In this document: piece after piece, positions 7,010-15,466 of the stretch
How the letters are laid out: the number at the start of each line of letters is the position of its first letter
Position numbering within the stretch: position 1 is the first letter of the stretch
NCBI GenBank assembly: GCA_946482325.1
Contig: CAMLRA010000022.1
Span: forward strand, 1-38,040
Direction of reading: 5' to 3'
Source: an uncultured Chromatiaceae bacterium
GTDB lineage: Bacteria; Pseudomonadota; Gammaproteobacteria; Enterobacterales; Alteromonadaceae
Length of the DNA: 38,040 nt
Position numbers and translations under genes: made by a program
Notes under the pieces: model-generated
What the model was told of the DNA's origin: nothing
The model's database searches: none
Seen by the model: only the letters and a program-made list of their open reading frames with translations

Positions 7010-8410
7010 TCAGCGTTGCGCCGTTGCTGCAGCGCTCTGACGACGGCGTCGCCATTGCCATAATAATAAAATCAACAGAATCAAGCTGGTACTGGCAAAC
7101 AAACCAATCCACAGCCACTGCATTTGTCGTTTGTGTTCAATTTCCAGCAGGCGCAGCGCCTGCAGCTCGTTATCTTTTTGCAGTAATTCGTTTTGCGCCT
7201 GTTGCCGCTCGGCATCAAAACTCAGCCGCAGCTTTTGCACCTGCAAGTCTCTTTTATCATCCTGCAAACTGACGTAATTTTTGAAGAACTGATCAAACAG
7301 GTTATAGGCTTTTTCAAAATCGCCATTGTCCGCATACAAACGGGCTTTAAGCCGATCGAAATGCAAGGCATAAAACTTATCTGAGACGTTGCGTTGATTG
7401 CCCAGTTGCTCTGCCGCTAAATCAACTTCCTGAAACGCCAGACTAGTCTGGCCCAAGGCACGATAAATCAGTGCTTTTTCAAAATGATGCTCACTGAGCT
7501 GGTAAGTGGACTGCAAATGCGGCAGATAAGCATCGGCCTGCTCCATGTAAGACACTGCTGCATCGTACTTTTTCATGCCGCGATTGGTGGTCGCAAGACC
7601 GAGGTAGGCATAATAAGTCTGTACCGGATCTTCCGCCTGCAAACTGGCTTTGAGCATCTTGTCGAAGATCTCCAGCGCCAGTTCCGGTTTGCTCTGGTAG
7701 TGGTAGGTCATGGCCAGGTTATACCAGACCGATATTTTACTTTTTTCCCAGCCCAGTTCGTCAAACAGCCGGTAGGATTCTTCCAGCAACTTGCGTGCTT
7801 CTTCATCGCTCATCAGCATGGTATACATCAGACCAAGCTCAGCATTGACGCTGGCCAGTGTCTCTTTGTCATTGAGCTTGACGGCGCGTTCGTAGGCTTG
7901 TTTTAAGGTTTGCAGCGCTTCCTGATCCTGATTTTCTTCCGCCAGCATCGCCGCCAGATTCAGTTGCCCCTGAATCATCAGTTTTTCGTCTTTCAGCTCA
8001 GTCGCCAGCGCCATGCCTTTTTTATAATATTCATTGGCCTGGGCATACTCCCGGTGCATTTCCAGCGCATAACCCATGCTGTACAGCAATTCGATGTGGG
8101 TTTTGCTGAGCTGGTCCGGCACCAGTGCCAGACCCCGCTCCGCTGCAGCAAGCTGATCCCGGTGGCGCCCCAGTGCTTCATAAATCAACGACAGTTCACT
8201 GAGCCAGCTGGCTTGTTGTGCCAGACTCCAGTTGCCGAACTCCGCTTCGTGGCTTTTCGCCAGTTGCAGCATGGCTTCCGGCCGGATATTTTTTTGCTGC
8301 TGAATTTGTAACAGCCACTCCGGGTACGCGGTCTGCGTCTGATCGGCCGCATGAACCGCTGCAGCACTGAGCCATAAGGTAGTGAACAAAAACACTGCAC
8401 AGATTTTCAT
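7010..8410 (-). CDS. exported TPR-repeat protein with C-terminal coiled coil and membrane anchor (466 aa)
   Basis: Function not known. Signal peptide at residues 1-22 (ending VHA), then about ten tetratricopeptide-like helical pairs (roughly 30-385; blocks such as LIYEALGRHRDQLAAAERGL and NLAMTYHYQSKPELALEIFD), a coiled coil (about 385-430, LLQKDNELQALRLLEIEHKR), one transmembrane helix (about 432-452) and a short WRRRR-containing cytoplasmic tail. This is the sensor half of TPR-type diguanylate cyclases and histidine kinases common in Alteromonadales, but no GGDEF, kinase or HTH domain follows; parC begins 23 bases later. It lies between parE and parC, probably co-transcribed. No Shine-Dalgarno is visible: the bases before ATG 8410 are a (TTA)n-like triplet repeat. 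Confidence 0.85.
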   Translation of the reverse strand: MKICAVFLFTTLWLSAAAVHAADQTQTAYPEWLLQIQQQKNIRPEAMLQLAKSHEAEFGNWSLAQQASWLSELSLIYEALGRHRDQLAAAERGLALVPDQLSKTHIELLYSMGYALEMHREYAQANEYYKKGMALATELKDEKLMIQGQLNLAAMLAEENQDQEALQTLKQAYERAVKLNDKETLASVNAELGLMYTMLMSDEEARKLLEESYRLFDELGWEKSKISVWYNLAMTYHYQSKPELALEIFDKMLKASLQAEDPVQTYYAYLGLATTNRGMKKYDAAVSYMEQADAYLPHLQSTYQLSEHHFEKALIYRALGQTSLAFQEVDLAAEQLGNQRNVSDKFYALHFDRLKARLYADNGDFEKAYNLFDQFFKNYVSLQDDKRDLQVQKLRLSFDAERQQAQNELLQKDNELQALRLLEIEHKRQMQWLWIGLFASTSLILLILLLWQWRRRRQSAAATAQR

Positions 8411-8482
8411 AATAATAATAATTCATCCAAAGTGCATAAATCCGCAGCCCAGAGTATAACGACCGGCGCTCGCTGACAATCC

Positions 8483-10375
8483 TCAGGCCAGGATAGCGCG
8501 ATCGCCTTTGTGCTCCAGCCAGTCCTTGCGGTCATTCGCGCGTTTCTTCGCCAATAACATATCCATCATCTCCAGCGTCTGACGTTCATCGTCAATGGTC
8601 AGTTGCACCAGACGGCGGGTATTCGGATCCATCGTGGTTTCACGCAGCTGCAGCGGATTCATCTCGCCCAGACCTTTAAAACGTTGCACGTTGATTTTCC
8701 CACGTTTTTTCTCGGCTTCCAGTCGGTCGAGAATGCCGTTTTTCTCATCTTCATCCAGTGCGTAATACACATCTTTGCCGATGTCGATGCGATACAGCGG
8801 TGGCATCGCCACAAACACATGGCCAGCTTCGACCAAAGCACGGAAGTGGCGGACAAACAACGCGCACAACAAAGTGGCGATATGCAGACCATCAGAATCG
8901 GCATCAGCCAGAATACACACCTTACCGTAGCGCAGTTGTGACAGGTCGGCAGAGTTCGGGTCCAGCCCGACCGCCACTGAAATATCATGCACTTCCTGCG
9001 ACGCCAGAATTTGTTCGGATTCGACTTCCCAGGTATTCAAAATTTTACCGCGCAGCGGCATCACCGCCTGATATTCACGGTCGCGCGCTTGTTTGGCGGA
9101 ACCACCGGCTGAATCCCCTTCCACCAGAAACAGTTCGGAGCGGCTGACATCGGAGCCGCTGCAATCGGCCAGTTTGCCAGGCAACGCCGGGCCGGCGGTG
9201 ACCTTTTTCCGCACGATTTTCTTTTCAGCGCGTAAACGTTTTTGTGCGTTATTGATGCAGAATTCTGCCAGTGTTTGCGCGATGTCGGTATGCTCGTTCA
9301 GCCACAGGCTGAAGCTGTCTTTGACTACACCACTGACAAAACTGGAGGCTTGACGGCTCGACAGCCGTTCTTTGGTCTGACCGGCGAATTGCGGTTCCTG
9401 CATTTTCAGCGACAGGATATAAGCGCAGCGGTCCCAGACATCTTCCGGCGTCAGTTTAATGCCACGCGGCAGCAAATTGCGGAATTCACAGAATTCACGC
9501 AGCGCTTCCAGCAACCCCTGACGTAAACCATTGGCGTGGGTGCCGCCCTGCGCGGTCGGGATCAGGTTCACGTAGCTTTCGGTTAACAGTTCGCCACCTT
9601 CCGGCAGCCATAACACCGCCCAATCCACCGCTTCGGTACTGGCGCTGAAACTGCCGACAAAAGGTTGTTCCGGCAACGTGATGCAGTCTTTGACCGCATC
9701 AACCAGATAATCGCGGATGCCGGCGATATAACACCAGCTGTAGCTTTGTTCATTAACTTTGTCGTCGAATTTAACAGTAAGGCCCGGACACAACACTGCT
9801 TTGGCTTTGAGCACATGTAACAGCCGGCTGACTGAAAACTTCGCTGAATCAAAATACTTGGCATCAGGCCAGAATCGCACCCGGGTACCGGTATTGCGTT
9901 TGCCGACAGTGCCAGTGATGGCCAGTTCACTGACTTTCTGGCCATGTTCAAACGCCATGTCATAGACGTTGCCGTCGCGACGGACTGACACTTCAACCCG
10001 GGTCGATAAGGCGTTTACCACCGAAATACCGACGCCGTGTAAGCCGCCGGAGAACTGGTAGTTTTTATTGGAAAATTTACCGCCGGCATGTAACCGGCAC
10101 AAAATCAGCTCAACCCCGCTGACGCCTTCTTCCGGGTGAATGTCCACCGGCATACCACGGCCATTGTCGATGACTTCAATCGACTGGTCGGCATGCAGAA
10201 TCACCTGCACCGTATCGGCATGACCGGCTAAAGCCTCGTCGACGCTGTTGTCGATGACTTCCTGCGCCAGATGGTTGGGCCGAGTGGTATCGGTATACAT
10301 CCCCGGGCGACGTTGCACCGGCTCAAGGCCCGTCAGGACCTCAATGGAATCGGCATTATATTGTTGTTCTGTCAT
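8483..10375 (-). CDS. parE: DNA topoisomerase IV subunit B
   Basis: ATPase subunit of topoisomerase IV, partner of ParC. 630 residues, the normal length. The GHKL ATP-binding domain is at the N-terminus: the catalytic-Glu N-box EVIDNSVDEALAG, then DNGRGMP, then GGLHGVGISVVNALS. The transducer domain follows. The TOPRIM metal site is formed by LFLVEGDSAGGSAK and ILADADSDGLHI, with PLRGKILN between them. The C-terminal QRFKGLGEMNP block is present. ATG 10375 opens MTEQQYNADSIEVL, typical for ParE. It follows yqiA by 81 bases and precedes the TPR gene by 72 bases, all on the minus strand. Confidence 0.97.
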   Translation of the reverse strand: MTEQQYNADSIEVLTGLEPVQRRPGMYTDTTRPNHLAQEVIDNSVDEALAGHADTVQVILHADQSIEVIDNGRGMPVDIHPEEGVSGVELILCRLHAGGKFSNKNYQFSGGLHGVGISVVNALSTRVEVSVRRDGNVYDMAFEHGQKVSELAITGTVGKRNTGTRVRFWPDAKYFDSAKFSVSRLLHVLKAKAVLCPGLTVKFDDKVNEQSYSWCYIAGIRDYLVDAVKDCITLPEQPFVGSFSASTEAVDWAVLWLPEGGELLTESYVNLIPTAQGGTHANGLRQGLLEALREFCEFRNLLPRGIKLTPEDVWDRCAYILSLKMQEPQFAGQTKERLSSRQASSFVSGVVKDSFSLWLNEHTDIAQTLAEFCINNAQKRLRAEKKIVRKKVTAGPALPGKLADCSGSDVSRSELFLVEGDSAGGSAKQARDREYQAVMPLRGKILNTWEVESEQILASQEVHDISVAVGLDPNSADLSQLRYGKVCILADADSDGLHIATLLCALFVRHFRALVEAGHVFVAMPPLYRIDIGKDVYYALDEDEKNGILDRLEAEKKRGKINVQRFKGLGEMNPLQLRETTMDPNTRRLVQLTIDDERQTLEMMDMLLAKKRANDRKDWLEHKGDRAILA

Positions 10376-10456
10376 GCATAGGTTCCGGAGTCTGAAATGC
10401 GATTCAAGCGTGGGTCGCGCGGGACTGTGCCCGCAGCTGTATCAATCCACAGTGTT

Positions 10457-11050
10457 TTACGCTAATTGGCCGAAATTGACAATATCCGCCAGCCGGCTTT
10501 GCAGGTTCTGATAGCTGTGATCGCCGCCTTCTTGTACATCTAACTGACATTGCTGGTAAAAATCCAGCGACTGGCGATAGTCAAGCACTTCATCACCGCT
10601 TTGTAACAACACCAGATAATGCGCGGGTTGACGCAGCTGCCGGACCTGTAACGCTTCGAGCTGCGGCAGATGTTCAGCCTGCACTTCGTAATGTCGCATT
10701 CGCACCGGATGGTAATACCGGCCCAGATGCTGCTTTAACAACAAATGCGGCCGTACCGCCGGATTAATCAGCACTGCGCGGCAGCCGAACTGTTCGGCCA
10801 GCGCCGTAGCTAAAAAGCCGCCAAGCGAGCTGCCAATCAGCAGGTCCGGCTGGCGCTGCAGACACAGCTGTTGTAATTCCTGCCAGGCTTCCGCCGGTGT
10901 GTAGGGTAAATCTGGCACCGATAACTGATGTTGCGGCAGATGCTGCTGAAAATAATCACGCACCAGCACGGCTTTTTCCGACTGCGATGAGCTGGCAAAG
11001 CCGTGTAAATAAACAATATGTTTGGACGTCAAAAGGTTAAAAACTCCCAT
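10457..11050 (-). CDS. yqiA: YqiA/YcfP family alpha/beta-fold hydrolase
   Basis: Small cytoplasmic esterase of unknown physiological substrate. 197 residues from ATG 11050. It has the oxyanion-hole block YLHGFASSSQS, the nucleophile elbow GSSLGG, NPAVRP, and the acid and base of the triad in SGDEVLDYRQS and EGGDHSY, all standard for YqiA. The start is uncertain: ATG 11050 overlaps cpdA by 22 bases, while TTG 11035 lies at the cpdA stop with GGGAG upstream and fits the length of the enteric protein better. Position between cpdA and parE is the conserved enteric order, and tight overlap argues for one operon. Confidence 0.9.
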   Translation of the reverse strand: MGVFNLLTSKHIVYLHGFASSSQSEKAVLVRDYFQQHLPQHQLSVPDLPYTPAEAWQELQQLCLQRQPDLLIGSSLGGFLATALAEQFGCRAVLINPAVRPHLLLKQHLGRYYHPVRMRHYEVQAEHLPQLEALQVRQLRQPAHYLVLLQSGDEVLDYRQSLDFYQQCQLDVQEGGDHSYQNLQSRLADIVNFGQLA

Positions 11051-11781
11051 TGCAGTTCGCCGCTGGCGTGGAAAGTCCAGCGGCAGGCCCGCGGGCCCTG
11101 ATCTTCAGTTTGCCAGTCTGGTGTCTGTAAAAATTGCACTGAACTGGCCGGGCAGCCGACCTGAACAAAATGCTCACGGACAAACTGGTAGGCATGATGA
11201 CAATGGCCATGCGCCAGACCCCGCAGACGCGGCTCCCGCTCTAATAACGCCAGTAAACCAGCTTTGTCCTGCTGGTCAAAGCGGTCGATAAAGCTGCCGA
11301 TCGGCAGCAGGTGATGATGGCAAAACCAGAAGACCTGCTGATGGCAGCTCTCGCCAAGCCACTGCTCCAGCTCCGCCAGTCGTTCAGGCGGAAAACTGCC
11401 GGCCGGCGTGTCGCCTTTGCTGTCCAATAACCACAATTGCCAGAGCGGCAACTGCAACCGGCGCTCAGGCCGAAAGGGTGGTAACTGACTAAGTGCCTGC
11501 AGCGCAGCACGCTCATCATGATTGCCGGGTAATAAAAACACCGGCGCCGGCCAGTCGGCCAGCAACTTTTGTAACAACAGGTAAGAAGCCGGACTGTGAT
11601 CTTCGGTCAGGTCACCGGTCAGAATTAACAGCGGCGCCTCCGTACGCAGGCCGTCCAGCACCCGCTGCAAATGCCGGTAAGGCCGGATGCCCTGATACTC
11701 AGCGTCCGGCGTGGCCAACAAATGACAATCGGTGATTTGTACCACCTGAGTTGCGGTCCACTGAAAGACTGCATTGGTCAC
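11029..11781 (-). CDS. cpdA: 3',5'-cyclic-AMP phosphodiesterase
   Basis: Hydrolyses cAMP to AMP and so lowers CRP signalling. It is a class III metallophosphoesterase with all metal motifs visible: QITDCHL (D-x-H), LTGDLTEDH (GDxxxD), LPGNHDE (GNHD), FCHHHL and GHCHH. About 250 residues. I place the start at GTG 11781, which shares GTGA with the yqiB stop and gives an N-terminus of family length. A GTG at 11802 is an alternative that overlaps yqiB by 25 bases. No good Shine-Dalgarno precedes either, so translation probably depends on coupling to yqiB. Confidence 0.93.
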   Translation of the reverse strand: MTNAVFQWTATQVVQITDCHLLATPDAEYQGIRPYRHLQRVLDGLRTEAPLLILTGDLTEDHSPASYLLLQKLLADWPAPVFLLPGNHDERAALQALSQLPPFRPERRLQLPLWQLWLLDSKGDTPAGSFPPERLAELEQWLGESCHQQVFWFCHHHLLPIGSFIDRFDQQDKAGLLALLEREPRLRGLAHGHCHHAYQFVREHFVQVGCPASSVQFLQTPDWQTEDQGPRACRWTFHASGELQWEFLTF

Positions 11782-12236
11782 AGCAGCACCACTGCACTGC
11801 ACAGGCCCTGCGCCCGGCAGAGATTCAGCCAGTCGCGTAGCAACAAATTAATCTGGCGTTTTTCATCGGGCTGCAGCATGTCGGTATTTGGGTAGTCATA
11901 GACCGCTTTAAATTGCCGCACATGCTGACAGGCCACCACTTCGGCGAGGCGCGCGTCATGATAGAGCCGCACCTCAAATTGTGGTCTTAACCAGCCGGTC
12001 AGCCGCTCAGTCAGCGCCGGCGTCTGAATATGTTCAATCCGCACTGTGCTGGTGAATTTGCAAAGTTCCTGCAATCTCACTTCATACTTATCCAGCGCAC
12101 TGACCTGAATTTGTACCGCATCACCAACCTGCCCCTCGCGCGGCAACAAATGCCTGAGCTGGGCATAGTTGCGCTCGCACAGACTGAGAAAGTCCGGCAC
12201 ATAAGGCTGATAACGGCGCGGTTTTGCCAAATTCAT
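11778..12236 (-). CDS. yqiB: DUF1249 family protein YqiB
   Basis: Conserved protein of unknown function that always travels with nudF and cpdA in gammaproteobacteria. 152 residues. Recognisable DUF1249 blocks are LCERNYAQLRHLLP near the start, VRLYHDARLAEV in the middle, and FKAVYDYPNTDM with DEKRQINLLLRDWL near the end. It is a soluble protein with no signal or membrane segment. An AGAGGA sequence lies about 12 bases before ATG 12236, a long spacing. Its stop overlaps the cpdA GTG by 4 bases, and nudF ends 17 bases upstream. Confidence 0.92.
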   Translation of the reverse strand: MNLAKPRRYQPYVPDFLSLCERNYAQLRHLLPREGQVGDAVQIQVSALDKYEVRLQELCKFTSTVRIEHIQTPALTERLTGWLRPQFEVRLYHDARLAEVVACQHVRQFKAVYDYPNTDMLQPDEKRQINLLLRDWLNLCRAQGLCSAVVLL

Positions 12237-12253
12237 CGCTGATTTTTATCCTC

Positions 12254-12904
12254 TCATGGCTGTGCCGCCGATACCGCCCATTGCTGACGTACCGACTCCA
12301 GGTGCAAAGATAACCATTGTAACGCAATGACCGTCGCGGCATTGTCGATTTTCCCGGCATTCAGTAAAGCGTCAGCCTGTTGCCGTTGCATGACATGGAC
12401 CTGGATGTCTTCATGCTCTTCGGCCAGGCCAAACACACCGCCCGGAACAGGGCCACACAACTCGCCCAAATACAGATGAATGCGTTCTGTGGTGCCGCCC
12501 GGGCTACTCAGGTAACTCAACATCGGCAGCAGACGGCCAAGGATCAGTCCCGCTTCTTCTTCCGCTTCCCGCCGCGCCACTTGTTCCGCATCTTCAGCTG
12601 GACCAAACATGCCAGCGACGGCTTCCAGCAACCAGGGCGAGGCAGAGCTCGGCAATGCGCCTAAACGAATTTGCTCAATCAGCACTACTTCGTCGGTCTG
12701 CGGGTTAAAAGGTAAAACCACCACCGCATGCCCGCGTTCGAACATTTCCCTTGTAACAGTCTCACTCCAGCCACCACGAAATAACCGATGGCGGAACTGA
12801 TAGGATTTCATTGTGAAAAAACCCTGAAAAACGGTGTGTTCACCGCTAATTTCGACATCCGCAGCAGTGAATGTCGGATAATTTATCTCCTTGATTTCAG
12901 GCAT
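12254..12904 (-). CDS. nudF: ADP-ribose pyrophosphatase
   Basis: Nudix hydrolase that splits ADP-ribose to AMP and ribose-5-phosphate. The Nudix box is complete: GMFGPAEDAEQVARREAEEE followed by AGL, fitting GX5EX7REUXEEXGU. The upstream dimer-swap block FRHRLFRGGWSETVTREMFE and the RGHAVVVLPF strand are typical of NudF. About 216 residues from ATG 12904; an in-frame GTG at 12916 would add four residues and neither has a clear RBS. It heads the leftward nudF-yqiB-cpdA-yqiA-parE cluster and is divergent from tolC, the conserved enteric arrangement. Confidence 0.94.
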   Translation of the reverse strand: MPEIKEINYPTFTAADVEISGEHTVFQGFFTMKSYQFRHRLFRGGWSETVTREMFERGHAVVVLPFNPQTDEVVLIEQIRLGALPSSASPWLLEAVAGMFGPAEDAEQVARREAEEEAGLILGRLLPMLSYLSSPGGTTERIHLYLGELCGPVPGGVFGLAEEHEDIQVHVMQRQQADALLNAGKIDNAATVIALQWLSLHLESVRQQWAVSAAQP

Positions 12905-12964
12905 ATCAGGACTCACATTCTGTTACACTTGGGGCGACAACTTTTACGCTATCGGTTCGACTTA

Positions 12965-12978
12965 GTGTACGCGAACAC
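12965..12978. promoter_or_regulatory. palindrome in the nudF/tolC divergent promoter region
   Basis: GTGTACGCGAACAC is a 14-bp dyad with six of its seven half-site pairs complementary, and the similarity continues outward (TTA on the left, TTAA on the right, offset by two). It sits about 40 bases before the tolC start and 60 before nudF, where a shared operator would be expected. The cognate regulator is not identifiable. Confidence 0.35.
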
Positions 12979-13018
12979 GTTAATATCCGTTCAATTTTGT
13001 TTTCCATGGAACCTGGTT

Positions 13019-14320
13019 ATGAAAAAAACTGCTTTATGTTCATTGGTGTGCGCGGCCCTCGGCTTGTTCAGCCTGCAAGCCAGCGCGGAGAACCTGCAAA
13101 ACGTTTATCAGCTGGCACTGAAGAAAGATCCGCAAGTGTTAAAATCAGCCGCCCAGCGCGACGCTGCCAAAGCGGGAATTGATATCAGCAAAGCGAATTT
13201 CCTGCCTGATATCAGCTTTTCATCCTCGTTAGGCAAAGGCCGCGAAGACAATGGCAATGGTATGAGTGCAACTGGCACCGGCTATACCAACAAGCTCAGT
13301 CTGAATCAAACCGTGTTTAATTGGGGCGACTGGGAGCGCTTATCCAATGCTGAGAAATCAGCGCTGCAGGGTCAGATTTATTACAATGCCGCACTACAGG
13401 GCTTAATTGTCCGGGTCTCTCAGGCGTATTTCAGTGTATTAAGTGCGAACGACGACTTAACTTTTGTGGTGGCAGAAAAACGCGCTGTAGAACGTCAGCT
13501 GGAACAAACCAAACAACGTTTTGCTGTCGGTCTGACTGCGATCACTGACGTACACGAAGCACAGGCACAGTTCGACAGCGTGGTAGCCCGAGAAATCGCG
13601 GCGACCAATGCACTGGAAAATGCCCGTGAATCTTTGCAGGAAATTACCGGCGAATACCATTCGCAGCTTAGCCCGCTCAATACCGCTCAGTTCAAGCCAA
13701 CAGCACCAAAACCAGCCAATGTGATGGAATGGGTCGCAGTGGCCGAAGGCAGCAGCCTGGATTTACAGGCCCGTAAGCTGGCCGTTGAGATCGCACAAAA
13801 CAACATCGATTTGGCTGAAGCAGGTCATTATCCGACCGTTGGTCTGAATGCATCGAAAACACTGCAGGATAACCGCAACATTCCTCAGCAGGATTCTGAA
13901 AGTGTCGGTCTGACCTTAAACGTACCTATCTATTCAGGGGGTGCGATTGTAGCTTCCACTGACCAACAACGCGCCAACTACGTGGCCACCAGTGAAGATT
14001 TAGAACTGGGTCACCGCTCTGTGGTGCGTCAGGTCCGCGTCAACTACAACAACGTCGGCGCAGCTATCGCTGGTATTAAAGCGTTGGAACAAGCCGTAGT
14101 TTCGGCAGAAAGTGCGTTAAAAGCCACTGAAGCTGGTTTTGAAGTGGGTACCCGGACTATCGTCGACGTGCTGATCAGCACCCGCAATCTGTTTGATGCG
14201 CGCCGGAATCTGACCAAACAACGGTATGATTACATCCTGGCCGTGTTATCGCTGAAACAAGCTGCCGGTACACTGACAGAAGCCGACCTTGCCACAGTCA
14301 ATGCCGCGCTTGGCGCATAA
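13019..14320 (+). CDS. tolC: TolC family outer membrane channel
   Basis: Trimeric outer membrane/periplasmic tunnel shared by RND and ABC efflux pumps and type I secretion. 433 residues from ATG 13019, which opens a lysine-led signal peptide (MKKTALCSLVCAALG..., cleavage near ASA, about 22). Earlier in-frame starts lack a signal peptide and overlap nudF. Two outer-membrane-efflux repeats are seen: ENLQNVYQLALKKDPQV opens the first and MEWVAVAEGSSLDLQARKLA the second, each followed by long helices. GTRTIVDVLISTRNLFDA is the canonical TolC C-terminal block. It lies divergent from nudF; a terminator follows. It is a plausible outer component for the RND pump at 30766-34982. Confidence 0.95.
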   Translation: MKKTALCSLVCAALGLFSLQASAENLQNVYQLALKKDPQVLKSAAQRDAAKAGIDISKANFLPDISFSSSLGKGREDNGNGMSATGTGYTNKLSLNQTVFNWGDWERLSNAEKSALQGQIYYNAALQGLIVRVSQAYFSVLSANDDLTFVVAEKRAVERQLEQTKQRFAVGLTAITDVHEAQAQFDSVVAREIAATNALENARESLQEITGEYHSQLSPLNTAQFKPTAPKPANVMEWVAVAEGSSLDLQARKLAVEIAQNNIDLAEAGHYPTVGLNASKTLQDNRNIPQQDSESVGLTLNVPIYSGGAIVASTDQQRANYVATSEDLELGHRSVVRQVRVNYNNVGAAIAGIKALEQAVVSAESALKATEAGFEVGTRTIVDVLISTRNLFDARRNLTKQRYDYILAVLSLKQAAGTLTEADLATVNAALGA

Positions 14321-14345
14321 TCACCTCGTAATCACGTACTAAAAC

Positions 14346-14378
14346 AGGCCACACCGGACAGACCAGTGTGGCCTTTTT
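14346..14378 (+). terminator. terminator of tolC
   Basis: AGGCCACAC (14346-14354) and GTGTGGCCT (14366-14374) form a 9-bp perfect stem followed by five T. Confidence 0.9.
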
Positions 14379-14444
14379 GTTTGCAGGCTTTGTTTCCTGC
14401 CGCTTTTGGTTACAATACGGCGTTTTCCGCTCCGAGGGCTTTTT

Positions 14445-15386
14445 GTGTATCAGGCGCCACCTTTCACTTTGTCGTTATTACACCCGCGTTATTGGTTACT
14501 GTGGCTGGCTCTTGGCATTGCCTATCTTATCAGCTGGTTGCCTTATTCCTGGCTGATGGCGCTGGGCCGCGGTTTGGGCCGGCTCAGTTTTAAATTGCTG
14601 AAATCACGTGGCCGTATAGCCCGGCGCAACCTTGAACTCTGTTTCCCTGATATGCCTGCTGGTGAGCGCGAGCAGCTGGTCTGGCGCAACGCTGAAGAAA
14701 CCGGCTGTGCCGCCATTGAAACACTCATCGGCTGGTGGTGGCCAACCTGGCGTATCCGCCGCATTGCCCATTTTAAAGGCTATGAGCATATTCAAGCTGC
14801 CTTGGCTCAGGGCAAAGGTGTATTGTTGTTGGCTTCACACATGTTGCATCTGGAAGCCGCCTGTCGGGTGTTTGGCCTGACGCATCCAAGCGTCGGTTTT
14901 TACCGGCCACACAACAATGCGTTGATGGAATTTTTTATGTACCGCGGCCGCAGTCGCGGCAACAAATTTATGATCGGTAAACGCGACGTCAAAGCGCTGT
15001 TGAAGGCGCTGAACGATGGCGAAGTCTGCTTTTATTTACCGGATCAGGACTATGGCCGTAACCGGGCCATTTTTGCACCGTTTTTTGCCGTACCGGATAC
15101 CGCCTGTACCAACGGCACACTGCTGTTTGCCCGCTCAGCCAATTGTGTGGTGATCCCGATTTACACCAGTAAATTACCCGGCCGGCAGGGCTATCAGATT
15201 GAAGCGCTGCCAGCGCTGGAGAATTTTCCAGGCAACGACGATTATCAGGCGATTTGCAGGGTCAATCAGTGGGTTGAGCAAGCCATCCTGAAACATCCGG
15301 AACAATATATGTGGGTACACCGCCGCTTTAAAACCAGACCAGATCCAGATGCACCTTCGTTGTATCAGTCAAAGGGTTCTGCTTAA
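14445..15386 (+). CDS. lpxL: LpxL/LpxP-type Kdo2-lipid IVA lauroyl/acyltransferase
   Basis: Adds a secondary acyl chain to Kdo2-lipid IVA at the inner membrane during lipid A synthesis. The start is GTG 14445 with GAGGG five bases upstream, giving 313 residues. With this start the catalytic HX4E is H132/E137, the same numbering as enteric LpxL, which supports the choice; upstream TTG starts have no RBS. Family blocks: LLHPRYW near residue 11, RRNLELCFPDM, SHMLHLE, YRPHNN, FYLPDQDYG, and the closing EQYMWVHRRFKTRP. One N-terminal membrane helix (about 18-38). LpxL and LpxP cannot be separated by eye; it is not LpxM, which lacks the HPRYW/DQDYG style. Confidence 0.9.
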   Translation: MYQAPPFTLSLLHPRYWLLWLALGIAYLISWLPYSWLMALGRGLGRLSFKLLKSRGRIARRNLELCFPDMPAGEREQLVWRNAEETGCAAIETLIGWWWPTWRIRRIAHFKGYEHIQAALAQGKGVLLLASHMLHLEAACRVFGLTHPSVGFYRPHNNALMEFFMYRGRSRGNKFMIGKRDVKALLKALNDGEVCFYLPDQDYGRNRAIFAPFFAVPDTACTNGTLLFARSANCVVIPIYTSKLPGRQGYQIEALPALENFPGNDDYQAICRVNQWVEQAILKHPEQYMWVHRRFKTRPDPDAPSLYQSKGSA

Positions 15387-15416
15387 CAGAACAGTACGAT
15401 TTCAAGCTGGAATCCG

Positions 15417-15447
15417 GCCGACACAAGGTTTAGTATGAGGTGTCGGC
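15417..15447. repeat. 8-bp perfect inverted repeat between lpxL and the TcpQ-like gene
   Basis: GCCGACAC (15417-15424) and GTGTCGGC (15440-15447) flank a 15-base spacer. No T tract follows, so it is not an ordinary terminator; it may be an mRNA hairpin in the leader of the next gene or an operator. Confidence 0.4.
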
Positions 15448-15466
15448 ACTTTACAAGGCAGTTGTG

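Noticed and set aside
7484..8311. Two plus-strand frames of 130-140 codons opposite the TPR gene
   Set aside because: Shadows of the repeat protein; rich in Phe/His/Gln as expected from its complement.
10419..10434. GCGGG/CCCGC hairpin between yqiA and parE
   Set aside because: Short stem with no T tract in either direction; too weak to call a terminator or operator.
12788..13018. 231-base 5' extension of tolC
   Set aside because: Overlaps nudF on the other strand and gives no signal peptide at the N-terminus; ATG 13019 starts a canonical one.
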